Source of the DNA: Streptomyces viridochromogenes
GTDB lineage: Bacteria; Actinomycetota; Actinomycetes; Streptomycetales; Streptomycetaceae
Assembly (NCBI RefSeq): GCF_001270495.1
Contig: NZ_LGUR01000212.1
Location: 1-64,000, forward strand
DNA length: 64,000 bases
Direction: 5' to 3'
The position numbers and the translations under genes are program-made. Positions 26,031 to 34,956 of this stretch are shown piece by piece (the first letter of the stretch is position 1; each line of letters begins with the position of its first letter). Under the pieces are notes generated by a model. It saw only the letters and a program-made list of their open reading frames with translations, was not told where the DNA came from and made no database searches.

Positions 26031-26975
26031 GTGAGACACGTCATCGCCCTCGATGTGGGCGGCACCGGGATGAAGGCCGCCCTGGCAGGGGCGAGCGGCG
26101 ACCTCCTCCACCAGGCCCGCCGCCCGACCGGGCGCGAGCGCGGGCCGGACGCGGTCGTCGAGGGCATCCTCGACTTCGCCGCCGAGCTGCGCGCGTACGG
26201 CGAACAGCGCTTCGGCGAGCCCGCGGCCGCCGTCGGCGTCGCCGTCCCCGGCATCGTCGACGAGGCGCGGGGCATCGCCGCCTACGCCGCCAACCTGGGC
26301 TGGCGTGACGTACCCCTGCGGCAGCTGCTCGCGCAGCGGCTCGGCGGCGCCCCCGTCGCCCTCGGCCACGACGTGCGCACCGGCGGTCTCGCGGAGGGCC
26401 GGATCGGCGCGGGCAAGGGAGCCGACCGGTTCCTCTTCGTGCCGCTCGGCACCGGGATCGCCGGTGCCATCGGCATCGACGGCCGGGTGGAGGCGGGCGC
26501 GCACGGCTTCGCGGGCGAGATCGGCCACATCGTCGTACGGCCCGGCGGGGCCCCCTGTCCATGCGGGCAGCGCGGCTGCCTGGAGCGGTTCGCGTCGGCG
26601 GCGGCGGTGAGCGAGGCGTGGGCCGCCGCCTGCGGGGACCCGGAAGCGGACGCCGCGGACTGCGCGAAGGCCGTCGCGTCCGGTGACCCGAACGCCGTAC
26701 GGGTGTGGCAGGAGGCCGTGGACGCGCTCGCCGACGGCCTGGTCACCGCGCTCACCCTGCTGGACCCACGGATATTGATCATCGGTGGCGGCCTGGCCGA
26801 GGCGGGGGAAACGTTGTTCACACCGCTGCGGGACGCCGTCCGGCGGCGGGTGACTTTCCAGCGGCTGCCGTCCATCGTCCCCGCGGCCCTCGGCGACACG
26901 GCCGGCTGCCTCGGCGCCGGGCTCCTGGCCTGGGATCTCCTCGACCACACCGACCGTACGGAGGTAACCCGCTGA
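26031..26975 (+). CDS. nagK: ROK-family N-acetylglucosamine kinase
   Basis: The 314-residue sugar kinase has the ATP-binding ALDVGGTGMKAAL (6-18), PLGTGIAGAI, the catalytic/sugar-binding region GFAGEIGHIVV and the ROK zinc motif CPCGQRGCLE. Its place directly before nagA and behind DasR-type boxes identifies the substrate as most likely N-acetylglucosamine. Start is the GTG at 26031. Its stop overlaps the nagA start by one base, so the two are translationally coupled. Confidence 0.9.
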   Translation: MRHVIALDVGGTGMKAALAGASGDLLHQARRPTGRERGPDAVVEGILDFAAELRAYGEQRFGEPAAAVGVAVPGIVDEARGIAAYAANLGWRDVPLRQLLAQRLGGAPVALGHDVRTGGLAEGRIGAGKGADRFLFVPLGTGIAGAIGIDGRVEAGAHGFAGEIGHIVVRPGGAPCPCGQRGCLERFASAAAVSEAWAAACGDPEADAADCAKAVASGDPNAVRVWQEAVDALADGLVTALTLLDPRILIIGGGLAEAGETLFTPLRDAVRRRVTFQRLPSIVPAALGDTAGCLGAGLLAWDLLDHTDRTEVTR

Positions 26976-28186
26976 TGGCCAACGCCCTAGGGGCGCGGGG
27001 AACTGCGCGACCAGCCACAACGAACCCGCACCCCGGAACGGACAGAGCGCCCCTGATCCTCTCCGGCGCCAGCGTGGTCATGCCGACAGGGACCCTCAAA
27101 GAGGGCCAAGTGATCGTCGACCGCACCCGAATCACCAGTACAGCCCCAGAGAACGCCCACCGCATCGACCTCACCGGCCACTGGCTGGTCCCCGGCTTCG
27201 TGGACATCCACAACCACGGCGGCGGTGGAGCCTCGTTCACGTCAGGCACGCCGGACGACGTAGTCACCGGCATCCACACCCACCGCCTCCACGGCACCAC
27301 CACCCTCGTCGCCTCCACGGTCACCGGCGACATGGACTTCCTGACCCAGCGAGCCGGCCTCCTCTCCGAGCTGGCCGAGCAGGGCGACATCGCCGGCATC
27401 CACTTCGAGGGCCCCTTCATCTCCCCGTGCCGCAAGGGCGCGCACTCCGAGGCACTGCTGCGCGACCCGGACCCGGCGGAGGTCCGCAAGCTGATCGACG
27501 CGGCGCGCGGGCACGCCGCGATGGTCACCCTCGCCACCGAGCTGCCGGGCGGTCTCGACTCCGTACGCCTCCTCGCCGAACGCGGCGTCGTCGCGGCGAT
27601 CGGGCACACGGACGCGACCTACGAGCAGACGGTGGAGGCGATCGAGGCGGGCGCGACGGTCGCCACGCACCTGTTCAACGCGATGCCGCCGCTGGGCCAC
27701 CGGGATCCGGGCCCCATCGCGGCCCTGCTGGAGGACGAGCGGGTGACCGTCGAGCTGATCAACGACGGCACCCATCTGCACCCGGCGGCGCTGGAACTGG
27801 CGTTCCGCCACGCGGGGGCCGACCGGGTCGCGTTCATCACGGACGCCATGGACGCGGCCGGCTTCGGCGACGGCCGCTACATGCTCGGCCCGCTGGAGGT
27901 GGAAGTCGCCGACGGTGTGGCACGCCTCGTCGAGGGCGGCTCGATCGCGGGGTCCACGCTCACCCTCGACCGCGCCTTCAAGCGAGCCGTGACGATCGAC
28001 CGGCTGCCGGTCGAGGACGTGGTGGCGGCCCTGTCCGTCAACCCGGCCAAGCTGCTCGGCCGCTACGACCGCATCGGCTCACTGGAGCCCGGCAAGGACG
28101 CCGACCTGGTCGTACTGGACGCCGACTTCGACCTCAAGGGCGTGATGCGCCGGGGCGAATGGGTGGTCGATCCCCAACTGGGGTGA
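26975..28186 (+). CDS. nagA: N-acetylglucosamine-6-phosphate deacetylase
   Basis: This amidohydrolase converts GlcNAc-6-phosphate to GlcN-6-phosphate and acetate. The 403-residue protein has the metal motif VDIHNHGGGG (H79, H81), HFEGPF (E145), AIGHTDATY, THLFNAMPPL and the catalytic Asp in FITDAMDAAG. ATG at 26975 overlaps the nagK stop, and GGAGGT lies nine bases upstream. The first 20-odd residues (MANALGARGTARPATTN...) are encoded by a piece of the family-1 intergenic repeat, so they look like an acquired extension; the conserved domain starts at about LILSGASVVMPTG. Confidence 0.94.
   Translation: MANALGARGTARPATTNPHPGTDRAPLILSGASVVMPTGTLKEGQVIVDRTRITSTAPENAHRIDLTGHWLVPGFVDIHNHGGGGASFTSGTPDDVVTGIHTHRLHGTTTLVASTVTGDMDFLTQRAGLLSELAEQGDIAGIHFEGPFISPCRKGAHSEALLRDPDPAEVRKLIDAARGHAAMVTLATELPGGLDSVRLLAERGVVAAIGHTDATYEQTVEAIEAGATVATHLFNAMPPLGHRDPGPIAALLEDERVTVELINDGTHLHPAALELAFRHAGADRVAFITDAMDAAGFGDGRYMLGPLEVEVADGVARLVEGGSIAGSTLTLDRAFKRAVTIDRLPVEDVVAALSVNPAKLLGRYDRIGSLEPGKDADLVVLDADFDLKGVMRRGEWVVDPQLG
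26987..27018. repeat. Dispersed repeat, family 1, partial copy inside nagA
   Basis: CTAGGGGCGCGGGGAACTGC followed by GCGACCAGCCAC is the end segment also found at 15833-15852. Here it is translated as part of the NagA N-terminus. Confidence 0.65.
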
Positions 28187-28345
28187 TCTGTCCCGCTGTT
28201 GAGGGCGGCGGTTGTCCTGGGAGACTGGGACGGCCGCCGTCCTTTTGGCATGATCAATGCCTCCGGGCGGAGCGTCCGGCGGACAGACGGCAAACGCGTT
28301 CTGAACTGCTCGCGTTCTGAGCTTCTTCGGGGGAGGTCGGCCCAG

Positions 28346-29275
28346 GTGATCCTCACGGTCACACTGAACACCGCTCTCGACATCACCTATCGTGTCCGGG
28401 CCCTGCGCCCGCACGCGTCCCACCGGGTCTCCGAGGTGACCGAACGCCCCGGCGGCAAGGGCCTGAACGTGGCCCGGGTGCTGGCGGCCCTCGGGCACGA
28501 GGTGACGGTGACCGGTTTCACCGGCGGCGCGACGGGCCGGGTCGTACGGGAGCAGCTGTCGGCCCTGCCCGGTGTGGTGGACGCGCTGGTCCCGGTGACG
28601 GGCGCGACCCGGCGCACGATCGCCGTGGTCGACGAGGCGACCGGCGACACGACCCAGCTCAACGAACCCGGCCCTACGGTCACACCGGCCGAGTGGTCCG
28701 CCTTCCAGGAGGCATACGAGGACCTCCTCGCCTCGGCCTCCGCGGTGGCCCTGTGCGGCAGTCTGCCGCCGGGCGTGCCGGTGGGGGCGTACGCCGGTCT
28801 CGTACGGGCCGCGAAGGCCGCCGGGGTGCCGGTACTGCTGGACACCAGCGGAGAGGCGCTGCGCCGGGGCGTCGCCGCCCGCCCGGACCTCATCAAGCCC
28901 AACGCCGACGAACTGGCCGAGCTCACCGGCTCCCACGAGCCGCTGCGCGCGACGCAGGACGCCCGGCGACGCGGGGCACGTGCGGTGGTCGCCTCCCTCG
29001 GCACGGAGGGCCTGCTCGCCGCGACCCCCGAAGGCCGCTGGCGCGCCACCCCACCGACCCGCCTCCACGGCAACCCGACCGGCGCCGGCGACTCGGCGGT
29101 CGCGGGCCTGCTGTCGGGGCTCGTGGAGCGGCTGCCGTGGCCGGACCGGCTGGCCCGCGCGGCAGCGCTCAGCGCGGCGAGCGTGCTGGCGCCGGTGGCG
29201 GGCGAGTTCGACCGGGGAGCCTACGAGGAGCTGCTGGGGCGGGTGGCGGTGACCGGGGAGGTCACCGCGGCCTGA
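28346..29275 (+). CDS. PfkB-family hexose(-phosphate) kinase, 1-phosphofructokinase type
   Basis: The 309-residue kinase starts VILTVTLNTALDITY, has the sugar motif RPGGKGLNVARVLAALG and the PfkB signature GNPTGAGDSAVAGLL with the catalytic Asp. Such kinases phosphorylate fructose-1-P, tagatose-6-P or similar sugars. GTG at 28346 has GGGAGG upstream; the longer frame to 28199 is not family-like. It is 159 bases behind nagA and probably part of the same amino-sugar unit, but the substrate is open. Confidence 0.85.
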   Translation: MILTVTLNTALDITYRVRALRPHASHRVSEVTERPGGKGLNVARVLAALGHEVTVTGFTGGATGRVVREQLSALPGVVDALVPVTGATRRTIAVVDEATGDTTQLNEPGPTVTPAEWSAFQEAYEDLLASASAVALCGSLPPGVPVGAYAGLVRAAKAAGVPVLLDTSGEALRRGVAARPDLIKPNADELAELTGSHEPLRATQDARRRGARAVVASLGTEGLLAATPEGRWRATPPTRLHGNPTGAGDSAVAGLLSGLVERLPWPDRLARAAALSAASVLAPVAGEFDRGAYEELLGRVAVTGEVTAA

Positions 29276-29302
29276 CGACGGCCAGGTCCTGTCGGACAGG
29301 TC

Positions 29303-30262
29303 CTAGGAGTCGACCCAGCCGTTCACCAGCCACATCTGGTCGATGAGGGCGTCGCACTGGTTGCCCTGCTCACAGGACACCTTGATCGTGTTGGTGCCCT
29401 TGTTGAGCTGGATCCAGTTGTACGTCTTCGTCCAGCCCTTCTCGTAGTCGCCCTCAGGACCCTTGGCGTAGTTCTTGAGGTTGACCGGCGAGGTGGACGG
29501 CGTGCCGTTGACCGTCAGGGTGGCGTTGCCGTCCTTGCCGGGAACGCTGAAGCCGACGTAGACCGTGTACTTGCCGCTCTTCGGGATCCCGTTCACGGAC
29601 CAAGTCACCGACGAGCCGACCTGGTTGAAGCCGGTGACATAGACGCCGCCGTCCGCCTGGGCGCCCTTGACGTCGGACGCGGTGGTGGCGCCGCCGGCGA
29701 GGGCGAGGGCCTTGGCGTCGATCGTCGGCAGGTCGTCCTGGGCCGCCTGGCTGTTGCTGTTCGAGGGGCTGGGCGCGCTGCTCTGCTGGGACTGCGTCGG
29801 CGTCGAGCCGGCCTCGCTGCCCTTGTCCCCCGGGTCGTCGTCACCGCCCAGCATCGCGACGCTGATGCCGATCACGACCGCAGCGACGACGGCGATCGCG
29901 CCGATCAGCAGGCCCTTGGTGTTGGGGCCGCCGCCACGGCCGCCGGACCCGCTGCCGCCGCTGTACGCCGGCTGCTGCTGAGCCGTCTGCGCCCCGCCGG
30001 GGTGCGTCTCCGGCGCCGCGTAGTGCGCGTTCGGCTGGCCGTACGCGCCCTGCTGTTGCGGTATCTGGCCGTAGGGCGACGCCGCCTGCTGCTGGCCGTA
30101 CTGGCGCTGGCCGACCGCGCGCACCCGGTTGACCGAGCCCGGGTAGCCGTAGCCCCCGCCCCCGGAGGGCGGCTGGGCGCCGTTGGCCTGCCCGTCGGCG
30201 TAGAGGTAGCCGAACGGGTCGTCGTCCTCGGGCGTACTGGCGCCGTTGTTGCCGGACGTCAT
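29303..30262 (-). CDS. Membrane-anchored carbohydrate-binding (CBM35/CBM6-like) protein
   Basis: The 319-residue protein has a cytoplasmic Gly/Gln/Tyr-rich N-terminus (about 1-110, YGQ and QQQ repeats), one transmembrane helix (LLIGAIAVVAAVVIGISVAM), a Ser/Gln-rich linker and a C-terminal beta-sandwich domain. That domain contains VTGFNQVGSSVTWSVNGIPK and TYNWIQLNKGTNTIKVSC, like carbohydrate-binding modules. It probably binds glycan outside the cell. It is convergent with the PfkB gene, 27 bases apart. Confidence 0.82.
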   Translation of the reverse strand: MTSGNNGASTPEDDDPFGYLYADGQANGAQPPSGGGGYGYPGSVNRVRAVGQRQYGQQQAASPYGQIPQQQGAYGQPNAHYAAPETHPGGAQTAQQQPAYSGGSGSGGRGGGPNTKGLLIGAIAVVAAVVIGISVAMLGGDDDPGDKGSEAGSTPTQSQQSSAPSPSNSNSQAAQDDLPTIDAKALALAGGATTASDVKGAQADGGVYVTGFNQVGSSVTWSVNGIPKSGKYTVYVGFSVPGKDGNATLTVNGTPSTSPVNLKNYAKGPEGDYEKGWTKTYNWIQLNKGTNTIKVSCEQGNQCDALIDQMWLVNGWVDS

Positions 30263-30382
30263 CCCTTGGTACTCCTCACCAGGTGCGGGCGGATGCGATG
30301 CGTGGGGTCAGAATGGCGAGCCTACCCGCTCCTGCTGACCCAAACGGGTGACTCGGATCGCATCAGCTCGCTGACCTGGGAG

Positions 30383-32083
30383 TTACCCGGCGCGTCTGTG
30401 CTGTTTGGGACGAGATCGTTTCTCTACGTACATCCGCTCGTCAGCGGACTTCAACACTTCGTCCGCGGTCATCCCGCAGTGTGCCCACCCGATACCGAAG
30501 CTGGCGCCGACCCGTACGGCCCGCCCTTCGGCCCGGATCGGCTGGATGATCTCGTTACGCAGACGTACGGCGAGGTCCTGGGCGTCGGCCCGGCCCAGTC
30601 CGTCGGCGAGGATCACGAACTCGTCGCCGCCGAGCCGGGCGACGGTGTCGCCGTCACGGACGCCACGCGACAGCCGCCCGGCGACCTCGATGAGCACCGC
30701 GTCACCCGCGTTGTGCCCGAACCGGTCGTTGATCGACTTGAAGCCGTCGAGGTCGCAGAAGAGCACCGCGAGCCCCTTGGCGCCGTCGTCCCGCTCGCCC
30801 TCGGCCGGGGCCACGGTGTGGACGTGGTGGTCGTAGGCGTCGAACGCCGCCACGGCGGGCCGGAAGTCGAAGCCGTGGCCGTTGGCGTCGTAGGCGGGGT
30901 GGCCGTAGGCCGCGTCGAGCGAGTCGACCGACTCCAGAGTGCCGAGGGGGGTCCCGCCCCGCGCGGAGTCGAGAGCCTGGGGGACCGACGAGCGCTGGCA
31001 CAGCCGGGAGGAGAGGCGGGAGCGCAGCTCGGCGGAGTTCGGCAGGCCGGTGAGCGAGTCGTGGGAGGCGCGGTGGGCGAGCTGGAGCTCGCGGCGCTTG
31101 CGGTCCTCGATGTCCTCGACGTGGGTGAGCAGGAAGCGGGGGCCGTCGGCGGCATCGGCGACCACGCTGTTGCGCAGGGACACCCAGACGTACGTCCCGT
31201 CGCGCCGCCCGAGCCTGAGCTCCGCCCGTCCGCCCTCCGCCGAGGTCCGCAGCAGGGTGCCGATGTCCTCGGGGTGGACGAGGTCGGAGAAGGCGTAGCG
31301 ACGCATCGCGGAGGCGGGGCGGCCGAGCAGGCGGCACAGGGCGTCGTTGGTGCGCAGGATCCGGCCGTGCTGGTCGCCGCCCATCTCGGCGATGGCCATG
31401 CCGGACGGGGCGTACTCGAAGGCCTGCCTGAAGCTTTCCTCACTCGCGCGCAGGGCCTGCTGCTCGCGTTCGAGCCTGACCAGCGCCCGCTGCATATTCG
31501 CGCGTAGACGTGCGTTGCTGATCGCGATGGCGGCCTGGAACGCGTACATCTGGAGCGCCTCGCGCCCCCACGCGCCCGGCAGCCGGCCGTTGCGCGGCCG
31601 GTCCACGGACAGGACCCCGATCAGCTCGCCGCACGCGCCGCCCTGGACGCCGGGCGTGTACATCGGCGCGAAGAGGCGGTCCGAGGGGTGCCACTCGTCC
31701 TCGAAGCGGGGCGCGGGGCCGTCGGTGTACCACTGCGGGACGTCGTCGTCGTCGAGGATCCAGCCCTCGGTGTGCGGGATGAAGACCAGGTCGCCCCAGT
31801 GCCGGCCCATGCTCAGCCGGCGTTCCCAGGAGTCGCGCGAACCGACGCGGCCGGTGATGAGGGCCTCGGCGGCGGGGTTGCCGGAGAAGGCGGCGACGAC
31901 GAGATCGCCGTCGGGGCGTACGAGGTTGACGCACGCGAGCTCATAGCCGAGGCCGGTGACGACACCGTCGGCGACCGTCTGCAGCGTGTCCGCCAGGCTG
32001 CGGGCCGTGTTCATGTCAGCCATGACCTGGTGCAGTTGCCGCAGGGTCGCAAGGCGGACATACGGCTCCGACTCGGTCTCCAT
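30383..32083 (-). CDS. cdgB: GAF-PAS-GGDEF diguanylate cyclase, CdgB-like
   Basis: The 566-residue cytoplasmic protein has a GAF domain (about 25-190), a PAS/PAC domain (about 212-330) and a GGDEF domain. The active site is intact (ARLGGDEFVIL, motif at 485-489) and the inhibitory site RDGD lies five residues before it. FCDLDGFKSINDRFGHNAGD is typical. About 75 residues of His/Ala/Asp-rich sequence are inserted between the first GGDEF helix and its first strand. CdgB makes c-di-GMP, which with BldD holds back sporulation; in S. coelicolor cdgB is a BldD target. No EAL domain is present. Confidence 0.93.
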   Translation of the reverse strand: METESEPYVRLATLRQLHQVMADMNTARSLADTLQTVADGVVTGLGYELACVNLVRPDGDLVVAAFSGNPAAEALITGRVGSRDSWERRLSMGRHWGDLVFIPHTEGWILDDDDVPQWYTDGPAPRFEDEWHPSDRLFAPMYTPGVQGGACGELIGVLSVDRPRNGRLPGAWGREALQMYAFQAAIAISNARLRANMQRALVRLEREQQALRASEESFRQAFEYAPSGMAIAEMGGDQHGRILRTNDALCRLLGRPASAMRRYAFSDLVHPEDIGTLLRTSAEGGRAELRLGRRDGTYVWVSLRNSVVADAADGPRFLLTHVEDIEDRKRRELQLAHRASHDSLTGLPNSAELRSRLSSRLCQRSSVPQALDSARGGTPLGTLESVDSLDAAYGHPAYDANGHGFDFRPAVAAFDAYDHHVHTVAPAEGERDDGAKGLAVLFCDLDGFKSINDRFGHNAGDAVLIEVAGRLSRGVRDGDTVARLGGDEFVILADGLGRADAQDLAVRLRNEIIQPIRAEGRAVRVGASFGIGWAHCGMTADEVLKSADERMYVEKRSRPKQHRRAG

Positions 32084-32422
32084 GCTCGCCCTCCCCCCGA
32101 GACCTCGCAGCGAATCAAGGGTGCTCTTCGGCGTATCTTCCTTGCTCGGTTCACCGCCACTGAATCACAGCGCGCTGCCCACTCGGTACACAGGGTCAAC
32201 AATTAATGCCCCTTGTGACTCAAGTCACAGGTAAACGTGAACAATTGAGCGGAGTTTCTGCGGTTTTCCTGTGCGTTTACTGAACGCAAACTCTGTGTGC
32301 TTGTGGAGATGCCACGAAACCGTTCCGAACAGGCGCACCGGCCCGTCCGTCCGTAGTCCTAGGACCCTTCTCGGGCGAAGGCCCGATGCCGGGTGTGCGG
32401 GTCCGACACTAGCGTTTTCGGC
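32084..32422. other. Divergent spacer cdgB / flavin reductase
   Basis: The spacer is less GC-rich than average and holds a near-perfect palindrome TGTGAC-TCAA-GTCACA at 32214-32229. It resembles a BldD box in its TGAC/GTCA arms but is one base shorter between arms than the usual consensus. The flavin reductase promoter is at its right end. Confidence 0.45.
32214..32229. promoter_or_regulatory. Candidate operator upstream of cdgB
   Basis: TGTGAC-TCAA-GTCACA, about 131 bases before the cdgB ATG. BldD control is possible from family knowledge, but the spacing differs from the standard box. Confidence 0.4.
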
Positions 32423-33022
32423 GTGCCGAACACTTCCCCGCCCGCGCCGCCCGTGACCGCCCCCCTCCCCGCCGCCCGCGGCGCCTGCGGGCATGCTGAG
32501 GGAGTGAGTAATGACGAGTTCCGTGCCGCCATGTCGCGGCTGGCCGCGGGTGTGGTCCTGGTGACCGCGCTGGAGCCGCCGCTGGACCCGGACGACCCGC
32601 ACGCGCCGGCCGGCGAGGACGTCGGCATGACGGCCACGGCGTTCATGTCGGTGTCCCTGGACCCGCCATTGGTCCTGGTCAGCCTGCGCGAGGGGTCCCG
32701 CATGGACGACCTGCTCGCCGAGCAGCCCCTGTGGGCGGTCTCGGTCCTCACCGAGAGCCAGCGCCACATCGCCGGCCGCTTCGCCATGAAGGGCCGGGTC
32801 AGCGACCGCCTGCTGTTCGCCGACATCCCGTACGTCCGCGGCAGGGAATCCGGCGCCCCGCTGGTGGGCGGCGCCCTGGCCACCCTGGAGTGCCGCACCG
32901 AGCAGCGTGTCACGGCCGGCGACCACACCCTGGTGATCGGCCGCGTCCTGTCGGCGTCGCTGCCGAGCTCGGACGGAGGGCCGCTGACGTATTTCCGGGG
33001 GCGATACCGGCAGTTGGGTTGA
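32423..33022 (+). CDS. Flavin reductase family protein
   Basis: The 199-residue protein has the flavin-reductase-like split barrel: FRAAMSRLAAGVVLVTA, GMTATAFMSVSLDPPLVLVS, FAMKGRVSDRLLF and LVIGRVLSA. It should reduce FMN or FAD for a monooxygenase, or be a flavoprotein of related type. GTG at 32423 is chosen because TAGCGT lies seven bases before it, as in other leaderless genes here. This gives a 37-residue Pro/Ala-rich N-terminal extension; a GTG at 32504 would give a compact 172-residue protein. Confidence 0.85.
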   Translation: MPNTSPPAPPVTAPLPAARGACGHAEGVSNDEFRAAMSRLAAGVVLVTALEPPLDPDDPHAPAGEDVGMTATAFMSVSLDPPLVLVSLREGSRMDDLLAEQPLWAVSVLTESQRHIAGRFAMKGRVSDRLLFADIPYVRGRESGAPLVGGALATLECRTEQRVTAGDHTLVIGRVLSASLPSSDGGPLTYFRGRYRQLG

Positions 33023-33099
33023 ACACGGCCGCCGAGAAGGGCTCGGGGACCGGGCGAAAATCCGTGGCCGCCGAAGATCACTCGGCATACGGTCCCGGG

Positions 33100-33597
33100 A
33101 TGACATCGACTCCCGCACTCCGCCTTGAAAAGATCACACCCGGAAACTTCGAGGCGGCGACCGGCATACGCGTCCGCCCCGAGCAGGAATTCGCGGTCTC
33201 CCCGGTGATGCAGTCCCTTGCCGAGGCATACGTGCATCCCGACGGCGTCGCCTGGCCCCGCCTGATCGTCGACGGCGACCGCCCGGTCGGCTTCCTGATG
33301 GCCTTTCTCGACATCGACTGGCGCGGCGACGGCACCCTCTTCCGCTCGGGCCTGTGGCGGCTGAACATCGCCGCCGGGGAACAGGGCCGCGGATACGGCC
33401 GGTTCGCGGTCGAGTCCGTGGCCGCGGAGATCCGCCGCCGCGGCGGCAAACAGCTCTACGTCACCTGGCATCCCGGCCCGAACGGGCCCGAGGGCTTCTA
33501 CCTCGGGCTCGGCTTCCGCCCCAACGGCGAGACCAGCGAGGGCGAGACGGTGGGCGTGCTGGAACTGGAGCCGGAGCGGAAGCCGAGGCTGGACTAG
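33100..33597 (+). CDS. GNAT-family N-acetyltransferase
   Basis: The 165-residue protein has the acetyl-CoA loop GEQGRGYGRFAVESV and a C-terminal NGPEGFYLGLGFRPNGE typical of spermidine- or amine-acetyltransferase-like GNATs. ATG at 33100 is six bases after TACGGT, so it should be leaderless and separate from the flavin reductase gene, whose frame ends 77 bases upstream. The substrate is unknown. Confidence 0.87.
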   Translation: MTSTPALRLEKITPGNFEAATGIRVRPEQEFAVSPVMQSLAEAYVHPDGVAWPRLIVDGDRPVGFLMAFLDIDWRGDGTLFRSGLWRLNIAAGEQGRGYGRFAVESVAAEIRRRGGKQLYVTWHPGPNGPEGFYLGLGFRPNGETSEGETVGVLELEPERKPRLD

Positions 33598-33677
33598 GCG
33601 GAGCTGGACCAGGCGGAACAGGACCGGGCGGAACAGGACCGGGCGGAGCGGGACGGGCGGAGCGGGACCGGGCGGGC
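33597..33677. repeat. Tandem repeat of about 15 bp
   Basis: GGCGGAACAGGACCG and variants are repeated about five times, starting at the stop codon of the acetyltransferase gene and ending at the stop of the sigma-factor gene that faces it. It may stem from slippage and could fold. Confidence 0.75.
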
Positions 33678-33679
33678 GA

Positions 33680-34579
33680 CTAGGCCGGCCTGACGTCGAG
33701 CCGGGACAGCCGCTGGGGATCGGTCACGATGTCGATCACGGCGATCCGATCCCGTACGAACGCAAACTTCAAAGCCCGTTCCACCCGCCCCCCGACGAGC
33801 ACCAACACCGCCGTGGCACCGTCGACGAGCCCGGGTCGCGCGACCGCGGCGAGCGACCCGTAGGTCGCCGCACCCCGCGCCACCGCCGCCGCACCCGTGG
33901 CCACCCCGGCCTCGGTGCGCGCGATGACGTCCGGGTCCAGGACGTCGAGCAGCCCCTCGAAGTCCCCGTCCCGAGCGGCGGCGAGAAAGGCGTCCACGAC
34001 CTCCCGCTGCCTGCGCGGCCTCGTCCGGCCGGCCCCGGGCACCTCGGCGCCCCGCACCCGACGCCGGGCACGACTGGCCAGCTGCCGCGCGGCGGTCGGC
34101 GTACGGTCCACGACGGCCCCGACCTCCTCGTACGGCACTCCGAACAGATCGTGCAGCACGAACGCCAGCCGCTCGGCGGGCGTCAGGGTGTCCAGTACGA
34201 CGAGCAGGGCGACGCCCACGGAGTCGGCGAGGAGGGCGTCCTGCTCTGGGTCGGTGCCGTCCGCGGACACGGATCCGCGGGCGGACCCGGGGACGGATGT
34301 GGAGGCGGCGGGACGGGGCATGGTGGCGTCGAGGGACTCCTCCGCGCGGGACTTGCGCGACCGGAGCATGTCCAGGCAGACCCGGCCGACGACCGTCGTC
34401 AGCCAGCCGCCGAGGTTGTCGACCCGGGTCGTATCGGCCCGGCTCACCCGGAACCACGCCTCCTGCACCGCGTCGTCGGCCTCGGCGGCCGAACCGAGCA
34501 TGCGGTGGGCGACGGCGCGCAGGTGGGCGCGGTGCGCCTCGAAGCGCTGGGCAAGGAATTCGGATTCGGTGTCGCTCAT
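33680..34579 (-). CDS. ECF RNA polymerase sigma factor with SnoaL-like C-terminal domain (ECF41-like)
   Basis: The 299-residue protein has sigma region 2 (HLRAVAHRMLGSAAEADDAV, WLTTVVGRVCLDMLRSRKSR) and region 4 (LTPAERLAFVLHDLFGVPYE, then a helix-turn-helix). A fused C-terminal domain of about 100 residues is of the SnoaL/NTF2 type that regulates ECF41 and SigJ-like factors. The end IVTDPQRLSRL resembles the conserved NPDKL motif. These factors usually sit near a carboxymuconolactone decarboxylase or oxidoreductase gene; none is adjacent here, so its target is not evident. No anti-sigma gene is visible. Confidence 0.9.
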   Translation of the reverse strand: MSDTESEFLAQRFEAHRAHLRAVAHRMLGSAAEADDAVQEAWFRVSRADTTRVDNLGGWLTTVVGRVCLDMLRSRKSRAEESLDATMPRPAASTSVPGSARGSVSADGTDPEQDALLADSVGVALLVVLDTLTPAERLAFVLHDLFGVPYEEVGAVVDRTPTAARQLASRARRRVRGAEVPGAGRTRPRRQREVVDAFLAAARDGDFEGLLDVLDPDVIARTEAGVATGAAAVARGAATYGSLAAVARPGLVDGATAVLVLVGGRVERALKFAFVRDRIAVIDIVTDPQRLSRLDVRPA

Positions 34580-34679
34580 TCGTCGTCACAGCCTCTCGAC
34601 ACGGGCCCGTGGTGATGCGGTCGGTGACTTGACGGATCACGGAGCGGCGATGTGACAGACAGACACCCACCGCGCGCAC

Positions 34680-34714
34680 GGCCCCTGCCCACGGAGCAAC
34701 CGCGGGCAGGGGCC
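34680..34714 (-). terminator. Hairpin downstream of the beta-helix relic
   Basis: An 11-bp stem GGCCCCTGCCC / GGGCAGGGGCC with a 13-base loop. It lies after the end of the pseudogene on the minus strand and is probably its old terminator. Confidence 0.6.
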
Positions 34715-34779
34715 GGAATGCGATGGGACCGGAATGCGGGGGGACCGGAGCGGACTGGGGCGTTGCCGCGCGCGGACGG

Positions 34780-34956
34780 TCAGTTCGGGCAGCCCGGTAC
34801 GGCTCCCACGGGGCGGCAGTTGTTCGGGACGTTGAAGAGGACAGCGCTGGAGGCGAGGGAGACCTGCGAGCCGGACCCTTCGTAGATGCCGCCGCCCTGG
34901 AGCGGGCCGAACGCGGTGTTGCCGGTCACCGCGCTGAACCGCACGGTCGCCACTCC
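34780..34956 (-). pseudogene. C-terminal relic of a right-handed beta-helix repeat protein
   Basis: The last 59 residues of a minus-strand frame read like the end of pectate-lyase/POMP-type beta-helix proteins: GVATVRFSAVTGNTAFGP, GGGIYEGSGSQVSLASSAV, then a Pro/Cys-containing tail NNCRPVGAVPGCPN. No start region or further repeats exist upstream; the frame before residue 39 is unrelated and the spacer to arfB has no other coding signal. I read it as a decayed gene end. Confidence 0.6.
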
